From: DATKQI01 sp035532755
GTDB taxonomy: Bacteria; Pseudomonadota; Alphaproteobacteria; Acetobacterales; Acetobacteraceae
Direction: 5' to 3'
DNA length: 14,411 bases
Assembly: GCA_035532755.1 (NCBI GenBank)
Contig: DATKQI010000085.1
Coordinates: 1 to 14,411 of the forward strand
Positions 1 through 7,294 of the stretch are shown here, in pieces. Every line of letters starts with the position of its first letter. Position 1 is the first letter of the stretch. The position numbers and the translations under genes are program-made. Under the pieces are notes generated by a model. The model worked only from the letters and a program-made list of their open reading frames with translations. It was not told the DNA's origin and did no database searches.

Positions 1-458
1 GCGGCCGGCATGGACCGCCAGACTTTGCGGGACTGGGTGCATCGTTACAACGAACAGGGCCTCGCTGGCCTGTCCGACAAGACCGGCAATGTCGGACCCA
101 AGCCCCTGCTGTCGCCCGAGCAGGAAGCGGAAGTCGCCGAATGGGTACGGCGCGGGCCCGACCCGGCCGAGCAAGGCGTTGTGCGCTGGCGCCGTGCGGA
201 CCTCGCGCGGGCGATCGCCGCCAAGTTCGGCGTGGTGCTGGCCGAGCGCAGCATGAGCGATGTGCTGCGGCGGATGGGCTTCCGCCGGCTGGTGCCCAGG
301 CCACGCCATCCCGGCCATGACGCCACGGCGCAGGCTTCTTTCAGGGCAACTTCGCCGCCCTCGTAGACGCAGCGCTGCCAGAGCACGCCCGCGGCAAGCC
401 GCTCGAACTCTGGTGGCAGGACGAGGCCCGCATCGGCCAGCAGGGAACGCTGACCCGG
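1..458 (+). pseudogene. IS630-family transposase remnant (truncated both ends, frameshifted)
   Basis: The frame open from 10 to 366 encodes the helix-turn-helix half of an IS630/Tc1-mariner transposase: the stretch MDRQTLRDWVHRYNEQGLAG, then a second winged-helix-like part ending in LVPRPRHPGHD. That frame dies at a stop at 364-366. Near 343 the family-like sequence continues one frame over, from 345: GNFAALVDAALPEHARG, then LELWWQDEARIGQQGTLTR, ending near 458. One missing base near 343 would explain the shift. The Asp of WWQDEARIG (codon at 420) matches the first catalytic Asp of the DDE triad in this family. Family-like sequence stops after 458, so the rest of the catalytic core is absent, and the 5' end lies outside the window. 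The gene is dead. A programmed frameshift, as used by some IS630 elements, is possible but would not restore the missing C-terminus. Confidence 0.85.
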
Positions 459-550
459 ACGCCCCGATCGAAGGTGACGTGGCGCTGTAGGGTCCCGATC
501 CGGTGCTGGCCCAGTGACCGCGAAGCTGTGCGATTTGGCCATCTGGTGCC

Positions 551-1945
551 TCAACCGCGGAGGTGTTCGACCTTCAGCTCCCGCCAGAGCCATGTGAAAT
601 CGTAAGTTGCCATTGGATCGTTCGGGTCGGGGGATTGGCTGGACCGGTTTTCCAGGTGCTTCAGCCAAGTTGCGAGGTTCCGCCGGCCGCGAGCACTGCG
701 GGCGGCGACGCGCGGAGTGAGATTGCCCAGCATCGGTACAGGCTCGTCGAGCAGGGAGCGGTATTGGCGGTCGAGCATGTCGTGGACCAGCTCGGCCTGC
801 ACTTCAGGCGGGATCGCTGGCGCGGGCCGGGTCCCGCCGGCGGGCGGGGTGGCGGCCCGCATCTGCTCGACGGTCTGGATCTCGGTTAGCGGTGTCGCGA
901 CCAGCCCGGCGAGAGCGTCGGCTAGCATGGCACGCCCGCGCTCGGCGCGCGCGGCGGAGCTGACGCTGAGCACGACGGCAGCATCCTTCAGCTCGATGTT
1001 GCCCAGCACGACGCCACCGTCGTCGAGGGTGACATTCCAGACGATCGCCTTTTCGCCTTTGACCGCGGGCCGCTTGCCTGGCGGCGGCCCAAGCCAGTTC
1101 CAGAAGGTGGCCGTCTCCCGTCGGAGGTCGCCGAGTTGCTCCAGCCGCGCCTCGACGCTGCGTGCGGCCGCCTCGGCCGCGAACGGGAACCGCACGGTGT
1201 GGAAAACGACCTCGTCGCCGTCGCTGTTGAAGACCTGCGGCGGCGTACGGTCCAGCGCCCGGGGGAGCACGTCGAGCAGCCAGGCGCTGCTGAACAGGGG
1301 CGCCGCAGCGCGCAGGTCCTCGTCGGAGCCGGTCCAGCCGCCGAGGGCGCCGTCGGCCTTGCGGGTGCGCCCGCCATGCGGCCGGGCAGCGGCCCGCTCA
1401 CGTAGGGTGGCGAACAGCCGGTCCGTGCCCTCCAGCGTGAAGGCGAGCACACCGCCGGCGATGACCCGCCGATCGCCGTCGGCCACGATCCTGGCGGCGA
1501 TCCGGTCCCAGGGCTTCAGGGTCTGCGTCGCGGTCCGCTCCGTGACGAGCACCGGCTCGCCGCCGCGGATCAGGTCGCGGGCGCGGAAGGACTGCCCCGG
1601 CACGATGTCGCTCACTTCGTGCAAGCTCATGACGGAGCCCTGCAAGGCAGTCATGTAGGTGCGCGTCGCGACGCGCTCCTTCCAGCCACGGCGGCGTAGG
1701 TAGGCCTCGACCGGGTTCTCGCTCTCCGGCCCGAAGCGACGCGTCAGGAAGTCTTCGAAGGCGCAGCCCCAGAGCGTCCCCGCCCAGCCGCCGCCGAGCG
1801 CGTCGTCGATTTCTTCGAAGGTGAGCTCGAAGGCCTGCATGGCCGGCTCGAAATGCTCGGCCATGACGGCATCGACCCGGTCCCGCCACCCGTCGCGCGC
1901 GGTCCACCTGATCAGGTCGCCGAGGTCTTGGGCGGCCCCGCTCAT
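551..1945 (-). CDS. Recombinase-coupled protein of unknown function (464 aa)
   Basis: I do not recognise the family over its full length. The product is soluble, acidic in its N-terminal third, with no signal peptide or membrane segment. Residues 1-70 look helical (LTFEEIDDALGGG, then WAGTLWGCAFEDFLTRRFGP). The middle carries beta-like stretches, including FWNWLGPPPGKRP (281-293) and VVLGNIELKD (312-321). The last 70 residues are the most family-like: SLLDEPVPMLGNLTPRVAAR at 397-416 and YDFTWLWREL at 448-457. From memory, similar tails (Leu-Asp, Pro, LG, TPR, then a Trp-rich end) occur in proteins carrying SEC-C or Xre/MbcA/ParS-like annotations. The start codon overlaps the stop of the upstream tyrosine recombinase (ATGA at 1945-1942), so the two are probably made from one message by coupled translation. 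A role with the recombinase, as accessory DNA-binding or cargo protein, is inferred from this coupling only. Confidence 0.8.
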   Translation of the reverse strand: MSGAAQDLGDLIRWTARDGWRDRVDAVMAEHFEPAMQAFELTFEEIDDALGGGWAGTLWGCAFEDFLTRRFGPESENPVEAYLRRRGWKERVATRTYMTALQGSVMSLHEVSDIVPGQSFRARDLIRGGEPVLVTERTATQTLKPWDRIAARIVADGDRRVIAGGVLAFTLEGTDRLFATLRERAAARPHGGRTRKADGALGGWTGSDEDLRAAAPLFSSAWLLDVLPRALDRTPPQVFNSDGDEVVFHTVRFPFAAEAAARSVEARLEQLGDLRRETATFWNWLGPPPGKRPAVKGEKAIVWNVTLDDGGVVLGNIELKDAAVVLSVSSAARAERGRAMLADALAGLVATPLTEIQTVEQMRAATPPAGGTRPAPAIPPEVQAELVHDMLDRQYRSLLDEPVPMLGNLTPRVAARSARGRRNLATWLKHLENRSSQSPDPNDPMATYDFTWLWRELKVEHLRG

Positions 1946-2544
1946 CGCCAGAGTCCCTCGAACCGGCTGGCGGCCGTGCGCGTGTAATGGACGGTGTGCT
2001 TGGGATCGCGGTGGCCGAGATAGTCCTGGATCAGCCGCAGGTCATAGCCGCGATTGGCGAGGTAGTAGCCGCAGGAGTGGCGCAGCATGTGAGGCCGCAC
2101 TGCCGACAATCCGGCACGCTCGGCGGCTGCGGCGAGGAGGTAGTTCACCGACTGCCGGGTCAGAGGCTGGCCGCGCTCGGAGAGGAACAGCCAGGGCAAG
2201 GCGTCGGAGCGGGAGGCGAGATGGCGCTTGATCGCCCGCAGCTCGTCGCCGGCGATGGGCTGCTCGACGGAGAGACCATTCTTGAGGCGGCGGACCCAAA
2301 CGCGGGCCTGGTCGAGGTCGATCTCGTCGCGGCGCAGGCCGATCGCCTCGCTGACCCGCAGGCCGTGGCGGTAGAGCATGAGCGCCAGCAGATGGTCGCG
2401 GGTGCCGTGCCGTCCGCGTTTGAGCGCTTCGAGTAGCGCCTCGATCTCAGGTGCCGTGAGAAAGTCCTTGGCACGCTCGTGCCCATCGGCGGCACCGCTG
2501 GACGCACTCTTGACATTTCGCCGGCTGGCAACCCGTTTTGGCAC
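1942..2544 (-). CDS. FimB/FimE-type tyrosine recombinase
   Basis: A compact tyrosine recombinase that would cut and rejoin DNA through a phosphotyrosine intermediate. From the GTG at 2544 it is 200 aa, so it is a bare catalytic domain without the usual N-terminal core-binding domain, like FimB/FimE invertases. All active-site residues are visible: Arg63 in HGLRVSEAIGL, Lys88 in RLKNG, His152 and Arg155 in HMLRHS, His178 in YLGHRD and nucleophile Tyr187 in HYTRT. The frame stays open to a GTG at 2601, which would add 19 residues. I prefer 2544 because an AAGGG lies 9 bases upstream, the protein then starts PKRVASRRNV as short integrases often do, and a TTGACA box sits further upstream. The stop overlaps the start of the next gene (ATGA). 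No invertible segment or attachment site is proven in the window. Confidence 0.9.
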   Translation of the reverse strand: MPKRVASRRNVKSASSGAADGHERAKDFLTAPEIEALLEALKRGRHGTRDHLLALMLYRHGLRVSEAIGLRRDEIDLDQARVWVRRLKNGLSVEQPIAGDELRAIKRHLASRSDALPWLFLSERGQPLTRQSVNYLLAAAAERAGLSAVRPHMLRHSCGYYLANRGYDLRLIQDYLGHRDPKHTVHYTRTAASRFEGLWR

Positions 2545-2599
2545 GGCACGAAACCCTTGGTGATGCTGGACTGAGCCTATCAGACTTTTAACGAAAAGC

Positions 2600-2616
2600 A
2601 CCTTTTGTCAAAAGGT
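2600..2616. promoter_or_regulatory. Perfect 17-base palindrome over a TTGACA box upstream of the recombinase
   Basis: Arms ACCTTTTG (2600-2607) and CAAAAGGT (2609-2616) are perfect inverted repeats around one central base at 2608. On the - strand the centre reads TTGACA (2611-2606), a consensus -35 box pointing at the recombinase. The best -10 match is TAAAAG at 2590-2585 with a 15-base spacer, which is short, so the promoter is only a candidate. Odd-centred palindromes suit a dimeric regulator or recombinase core site. Autoregulation by the recombinase or its partner is an inference. Confidence 0.45.
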
Positions 2617-2854
2617 CGGTGTCCCTGTCGGGACGGTGGTGTTGGTGACCTCGGAAAGGATCCTGACCTCGGCATGGACAGCCAAACCGGAGTTGACAGC
2701 CACCCGCGATTAAAGGGCCGATTGACAGTCACGACATCTGCCTTCCGGACGTCCAGGGCGGCGTGATCCGCGTCGGTAATCAGCCTTCCAGCCCGAGCAC
2801 AAGGGCACGGAGCAGCCGCGTAGCGTCGGCAAGCCGCCGGATGCACGCCGGTCG
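2617..2854. other. Non-coding stretch between recombinase module and acylation operon
   Basis: I see no credible gene in this roughly 240-base stretch. It holds a short inverted repeat, GTCCC-TGTC-GGGAC (2621-2634), the direct repeats described separately, and the region after the last stop of the acylation operon. No GC hairpin followed by a T-run is present, so no intrinsic terminator is evident for that operon. An open frame on the - strand across 2580-3125 overlaps the end of the hot-dog/SDR gene in another frame and has no family-like sequence. Confidence 0.5.
2646..2730 (+). repeat. Array of short direct repeats with 18/11/18/29-base spacing
   Basis: TGACCTCGG occurs at 2646-2654 and 2664-2672, 18 bases apart. 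TGGACAGCC (2675-2683), TTGACAGCC (2693-2701) and TTGACAGTC (2722-2730) follow, with start-to-start steps of 11, 18 and 29 (18 plus 11). Such phased repeats resemble the multiple transposase-binding sites at the ends of IS21-like elements, and a lost insertion sequence is my leading explanation. The IS21 comparison is from memory; no transposase of that family is in the window. Confidence 0.45.
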
Positions 2855-4264
2855 TCACGCCAGCCGCAGCAGGGCTGCTCGCAAAGTCGCTACGCTGCCG
2901 GCTAGGCTGAGCCCGGTCAGAAACTGGGTCTGGTCGGTCGCCAGGCGCGGCAGCCGCTCGACCAGCACCCGCACCGGCGCGAGCCGCGCAGTCAGCTGCG
3001 CGCACAGCGCCTCGCCGCAAGCCTTCGCTGCCGCATATTCGGCCAACCCCGGTGGCTCCTGACCGACAAAGACGGTGGAGGGATACCAGACGCACAGATC
3101 GGTTACGGCGCGTGGCCGCAGCCATTCCAGGCTGCGCGCAAGGCCGGTGGCGTAATAGTCCAGGTACTGGGCGAACGACGCGGCGGCGAAGTCCTGGATC
3201 GGGCCTGAGGCGATACGAGGGATGATGCGCGGGGTGGCGAAATAGTAGGCATGGGTGAAGCCGCCAGGTGGCACCGGCGCGTCGGCCGGGGGGGCTGCGA
3301 TGTTGAAACGCAGTGCTCGCAGGACGTGCCCGGCGGCGGCGGCCTCGGCGATCACGCGCGCGGCGTCATCGGCGCCATGCCGATAGGTGATGGTGACATC
3401 GGCGCCGGCGATGGTCAGCAATTTGGCCGTAAGCTCGCCCAGTCCACGCGCACCGCCGATCACCAGCGCCCGCTGGCCCGCGAAGCTACCATGGGGCATC
3501 GCATTGCGCAGTTCGGCGAACCTCGGTTGCGCCACCGGCTCGGGCCGCAGCAGCGTTTCCAGCCTCCCGTGCAGGCCTGGGGCGTTGAGTGCGATATCCA
3601 CCAGCCGCACCCGCGCGTCGGCGCGACTGACCGCATAATCCAACGTTCGCGCGGCCAGGAGTTCAGGGGTGAAGCTCAGCGAAAGGCCGGTATAGATCGA
3701 ATGCAACCCTGGGCAGACCATGCCGACGAGCCTTGTACTGGCCAACAGGATGGCGGATTGCAGCGGCGAGAACCCAGCCGCCAGGCGCGGAAACAAGACG
3801 GCGAAGTCCGGTGACAGCACCAGAGGCAGGCTGCCCGCGGCCGCCGTCAGATCCTCCATGCCATGCACCTGGCAGGCCAGCGGGGGCAGCACGCGCGGGC
3901 CTTCCCAGGCCCGGTCCAGCGGCGCCGCGAGCCGCAGGTTCAGCCGCATCAATCGTCCCGCGGCACCCTGCGCCGTGACGGCGGCCCGGTCATCCGTCGT
4001 CTGCCAGCGCAGCGCCACGTCCCGCTCGAGTCCCGCCGGCTGATCGAAGCGGACACGCAGGGAAGCCAGCGCCGACAGCTTCATGCCGGCGGCCAGCAGA
4101 CTCTCCAACGACCACAGCACCAGATGGACGCCATGTACCACCACCTCGCCAAGAAACAGTCGCCGCGCTACCTGCGGGTCAAGATGCATCGGATTGTGGT
4201 CGCCCGAGAGCGCGGCGAACGCCTGCTGGTCGGCAAGGGTGAAGCGGCGGCTGGGGGGTGGCAT
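2855..4264 (-). CDS. Hot-dog (MaoC-like) / short-chain dehydrogenase fusion protein
   Basis: A 469-residue multidomain enzyme, last gene of the operon. Residues 1-115 resemble a MaoC-like hot-dog hydratase: SGDHNPMHLDP (20-30) carries the Asp22 and His27 dyad expected in (R)-hydratases, followed by VVHGVHL. Residues 150-240 look like a second hot-dog unit (PGLHSIYTGLSLSF at 185-198) without an obvious dyad. Residues 260-469 are a short-chain dehydrogenase/reductase: cofactor loop GGARGLGE (270-277), Ser396 in YPSTVF, and Tyr410/Lys414 in YAAAK. A dehydratase plus ketoreductase on one chain suggests reversible dehydration and NAD(P)H-dependent reduction of a small acyl thioester, most simply the one on the operon's carrier protein. 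The start shares one base with the MBOAT stop (TGATG at 4266-4262), which indicates coupled translation. The substrate is inference. Confidence 0.88.
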   Translation of the reverse strand: MPPPSRRFTLADQQAFAALSGDHNPMHLDPQVARRLFLGEVVVHGVHLVLWSLESLLAAGMKLSALASLRVRFDQPAGLERDVALRWQTTDDRAAVTAQGAAGRLMRLNLRLAAPLDRAWEGPRVLPPLACQVHGMEDLTAAAGSLPLVLSPDFAVLFPRLAAGFSPLQSAILLASTRLVGMVCPGLHSIYTGLSLSFTPELLAARTLDYAVSRADARVRLVDIALNAPGLHGRLETLLRPEPVAQPRFAELRNAMPHGSFAGQRALVIGGARGLGELTAKLLTIAGADVTITYRHGADDAARVIAEAAAAGHVLRALRFNIAAPPADAPVPPGGFTHAYYFATPRIIPRIASGPIQDFAAASFAQYLDYYATGLARSLEWLRPRAVTDLCVWYPSTVFVGQEPPGLAEYAAAKACGEALCAQLTARLAPVRVLVERLPRLATDQTQFLTGLSLAGSVATLRAALLRLA

Positions 4265-5697
4265 CAGAAGCGGAAATAGATGAAGCTGGCGGCCGGCATG
4301 CCGACGCCGGTGGCGGCGATGGCCCGCGCGTCAACCCACACCTTGATCGCGAACGCACCGGCGAATCCGGCCAGCATCAGCGTCCCGCCGAGAGCGCTCC
4401 CGCGCAGCCATCTCAGGGCGCGCGCCACGGGGCGGCGACGCACGTAATATTCTACCGCCTGCACCGCCACCGCAGCCGCCATCGCCACCGGGCACCACAG
4501 TAGCCCGGGGCTGAACCAGTGGCCGCCATCCGCCAACCCGACCAAGACCTGGCTGGCCGCGCTTAAACTGTCGGCGCGGAACAGCACCAGGGAGAACAGC
4601 CAGCTTGCCTGCAGGATCAGCAGGCTTGCCAGCCAGCCGGCCCGGCTGCGCGGCGCCCGGCCCTTGGTCACCGCCGCCCAGCCGGCGATCACCAAGCCCT
4701 GTGCCACCCCGAACAGCACGAAATGCCAGGCGCTCCCATGCCACAGCCCGAAGATCGCCATCACCAGCAGGATCACCGCAAACAGCGCCCGATTCTGCCG
4801 GCGGCGTCCACGCACCCGGCGGAACACCGCGACCGCCAGGGTGTCATAGACGAAAACGCGGATCCAGTTCGAGAGTGACACATGCCAGCGACGATAGAAC
4901 TCGCTCGGGGTATGGGCAAAGAACGGCGCCCGGAAATTCAGCGGCAGGCGGAAGCCCAGCATGCGGGCGATGCCGCGGCCCATGTCGGTATAGCCGGAAA
5001 AATCCAGATAGAGCTGCGCCGAGAACCCCAGCAGAGCCAGCAGCAGGGCAACGGACGACGCCTGGCCGGGGGCCGACCAGACCGGGTCCACGATGCGTCC
5101 CAGCGGGTCGGCGGCCAGTTTCTTGGCGAAGCCGATCGTAAAGAAATGCAGCCCGACCGAGAGGCTGCGCCAACGGAATTTCCGGGTCTGTTCGAATTGC
5201 GGCACCAGTTGCCGCAGCCGTACGATCGGCCCGGCGATCAGGTGCGGCAGGAAAAGGATAAACAGGCTCCAGCTCATCGGCGCCAGCTTCACCGGCCGGC
5301 GCTTCACATCCACCACGGCGCTGATCGCCTCGAAACTGTAGAAGCTGATGCCCAGCGGGATCAGCCCGGTCAGCACTGCAGGCACCGGCAACGAGACGCC
5401 GAAGGTCTCGGCGATGAAGCTGCGATATTTCAGATACGCCAGCTGCAGAACCAGCAGGCTGATCACCACGCCGGCCGGCCGCCAGCTGAGGCGCCAGCGC
5501 GCATCGATGTGGAACCACAGCCACACTCCTGCCACCACCAGCAGGGCGGGCGCAAGGTTCCAGACATTGGTCCAGGCCAGGAAGACCAGGCTGGCGCCCA
5601 GCAGCAGCAGGTTCTGCGTCAGGATACTGCGCAGGCTGTAGAACCACACCACCAGCGGCGGCAGCAGCAGCAGGAAGGCATAGGTGGAATAGATCAT
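4264..5697 (-). CDS. MBOAT-family membrane O-acyltransferase (AlgI-like)
   Basis: A 477-residue polytopic inner-membrane protein of the AlgI/DltB type, which passes acyl groups across the membrane to extracytoplasmic glycans. Hydrophobic segments run from the N-terminus (AFLLLLPPLVVWFY) to the C-terminus. Family landmarks in order: IPLGISFYSFEAIS (113-126), FPHLIAGPIVR (around 149-160), YLDFSGYTDMGRGIARMLGF (230-249), FYRRWHVSLSNW with His272, and FGLWHGSAWHF with His320. The two histidines correspond to the invariant and catalytic positions of the family. It starts 13 bases after the stop of the SGNH-type gene, with a purine-rich AGGGCGGG just upstream, and its stop overlaps the next start. 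AlgI works with AlgJ/AlgX and PatA with PatB, so the SGNH neighbour is the likely partner. With no KS or acetyl-CoA enzyme nearby, the donor is probably the operon's own acyl carrier protein, which is inferred. Confidence 0.93.
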   Translation of the reverse strand: MIYSTYAFLLLLPPLVVWFYSLRSILTQNLLLLGASLVFLAWTNVWNLAPALLVVAGVWLWFHIDARWRLSWRPAGVVISLLVLQLAYLKYRSFIAETFGVSLPVPAVLTGLIPLGISFYSFEAISAVVDVKRRPVKLAPMSWSLFILFLPHLIAGPIVRLRQLVPQFEQTRKFRWRSLSVGLHFFTIGFAKKLAADPLGRIVDPVWSAPGQASSVALLLALLGFSAQLYLDFSGYTDMGRGIARMLGFRLPLNFRAPFFAHTPSEFYRRWHVSLSNWIRVFVYDTLAVAVFRRVRGRRRQNRALFAVILLVMAIFGLWHGSAWHFVLFGVAQGLVIAGWAAVTKGRAPRSRAGWLASLLILQASWLFSLVLFRADSLSAASQVLVGLADGGHWFSPGLLWCPVAMAAAVAVQAVEYYVRRRPVARALRWLRGSALGGTLMLAGFAGAFAIKVWVDARAIAATGVGMPAASFIYFRF

Positions 5698-5710
5698 CAG
5701 CCCGCCCTGA

Positions 5711-7294
5711 TCATTGCTTTGCCGCCCGTTCCGTGGCCAACTCGGCCTGCATCCACCGGAGCAGGGCCGTGCGGTCCAGCTCCTGGATCGGCGCAGCGAA
5801 GGCGGGGTTATGGCCCGATGGATCGGCGTTGGCGCGTGGCACGATGCCGGCGGCCAGATCGCGCCGGATCAGTGGGATGAGGCGCTGGAAGATGATCCAC
5901 GCGCGCAGCCGCATTCCCAGCGGCAGATCGTGGAAGGTGTCGCTGCACAGGTCGGGATCGCGCGGATAGTGTCCGTCGATATCCACCACCGGCACATGCT
6001 GGGCGCGCGCCCAGGTATCGATGGTCGCATTGTGCATGTCTAGCAGTCGGCGAATTTCGGCATAGCTCAGCGGCCAGAACAGTGGCCCGTTGAGATCGTC
6101 GTAGAGCAGGTGGTGGGTGGTGCCGTTCACCACCATGCCCTTCCAGACGCACAAGTGTTCGTCCGAGACGATCGGGGTAGCGCCGATGCTGCCGGCGATC
6201 CGGCGCAGCCTGTCGAGGTCGCCGATCAAGCCACCAAGATAGGGGTTCTTCTCCGCTCGTGCCAGATCCACGCGTCGGCCGCGCGCTCCGGCCGGCAGTT
6301 CCAGCCGCACCGGCGGTTTGGATGGCTCGGTCAGCAGGCTGCCGGGCGCGGTGCCGGTCCATTGTTCAACCAATGCGCGCGCCAGTGCCGAAACCTGGGC
6401 CAGCGGCGCCAGCTGCCGCACCGCTCGCGCCCACCACCCTGGCCGAGGAGGCGGCGGATGGCCGAAGCTGACTCCGGGGGGCAGCCTAGCAAAGGTCTGC
6501 GTATAGCCGGCCACGGCGAAGGTCGGGGCGAAATAGGCATAGACGTAATCCAGCCCCATCGGAGCCATCTCGTATTTCAACACCGCCAGCTCGTCCTGCT
6601 GTTCCAGCCCCTGGCGCGCGCCATTCAGGACCTGGAAGGATACCCCCAGATGCGTCGCCGCTGCCCAGGCGTTCAGATAGGCCTGCAGCTGGCGGCCATA
6701 GAAATTTTGTGAGGTGGAATCGCCGATAATGCCGATGCGGATGGTGTACGGCGGCTTCGGCGTGCGCAGCCTCACGCTCAGCCAGCCGTACCGGTCGGTG
6801 ATCCAGGGTGTAGGACGAAAATCGTTGTCCGGATACAGGCGGTAGCGCGGCAAGATGGTGCCGTCATAGGAATGGAAGGCAAAGATCTGCTGCTCCTTCA
6901 AGGTGCGAAGCAGGTCGAGCAGATGCAGATCGGGGTGCGGACCGAAGGCGGCGTCGTTCCAAACGTAATTCTCCTGCCCCATCGCGGTGGGGTTGTTCCG
7001 GCTGCGCGTAAGCAGGCGGCGGCTGGATGGTTCCTTGATCGGCGTCGGGGGAAGAAAGAACCAGTCGGGATCGACGCTGCCGCTATAGGTTGCGTCCGCC
7101 AGGAGCGCACGCTCCCCCGCCTGTCGGGTGGCAGCACTGGAGGCGGTCGGTGCGGCGCGCGGGCGGGCCACCAGATGCAGCCGGTCGAACCGCCAGCCGC
7201 CGGTGAAGCGGGCCAGCGCCTCGGCGCCGCCGAGCAGCCACAGCAGCGAGACCACCAGCAGCAGCGCCCGGCGCGCCAGGCCACCCCGATTCAT
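5711..7294 (-). CDS. Membrane-anchored SGNH-type protein, probable MBOAT partner
   Basis: A 527-residue protein with an N-terminal membrane segment (about residues 9-29, RALLLVVSLLWLLGG) after a short Arg-containing head, so most of it should lie in the periplasm. SGNH-hydrolase features are recognisable: block I IGDSTS with Ser193 (191-196), NGARQG (224-229) as a candidate Gly/Asn block, and DTFH with Asp452/His455 near the C-terminus as the candidate Asp-x-x-His block. About 190 residues precede the GDST block, longer than a bare SGNH domain; I do not recognise that part. SGNH proteins beside MBOAT genes (PatB, AlgX/AlgJ) take the acyl group from the membrane protein and place it on the polysaccharide, or remove it. 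It overlaps the FkbH-like gene by four bases (ATGA at 7294-7291) and precedes the MBOAT gene by 13. Deacylase rather than transferase activity is possible. Confidence 0.82.
   Translation of the reverse strand: MNRGGLARRALLLVVSLLWLLGGAEALARFTGGWRFDRLHLVARPRAAPTASSAATRQAGERALLADATYSGSVDPDWFFLPPTPIKEPSSRRLLTRSRNNPTAMGQENYVWNDAAFGPHPDLHLLDLLRTLKEQQIFAFHSYDGTILPRYRLYPDNDFRPTPWITDRYGWLSVRLRTPKPPYTIRIGIIGDSTSQNFYGRQLQAYLNAWAAATHLGVSFQVLNGARQGLEQQDELAVLKYEMAPMGLDYVYAYFAPTFAVAGYTQTFARLPPGVSFGHPPPPRPGWWARAVRQLAPLAQVSALARALVEQWTGTAPGSLLTEPSKPPVRLELPAGARGRRVDLARAEKNPYLGGLIGDLDRLRRIAGSIGATPIVSDEHLCVWKGMVVNGTTHHLLYDDLNGPLFWPLSYAEIRRLLDMHNATIDTWARAQHVPVVDIDGHYPRDPDLCSDTFHDLPLGMRLRAWIIFQRLIPLIRRDLAAGIVPRANADPSGHNPAFAAPIQELDRTALLRWMQAELATERAAKQ

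Noticed and set aside
717..1658. 313-codon open frame on the + strand
   Set aside because: It is antisense to the 464-aa gene and rich in Ser/Arg/Ala. The - strand frame is longer, begins at a coupled ATGA and has a plausible protein composition.
2580..3125. 181-codon - strand frame overlapping the end of the hot-dog/SDR gene
   Set aside because: It shares DNA with the SDR active-site region in another frame, and the translation has no recognisable domain.
4882..5880. 332-codon open frame on the + strand
   Set aside because: It is antisense to the MBOAT and SGNH-type genes, with low-complexity Gln/Arg-rich translation and no motif.
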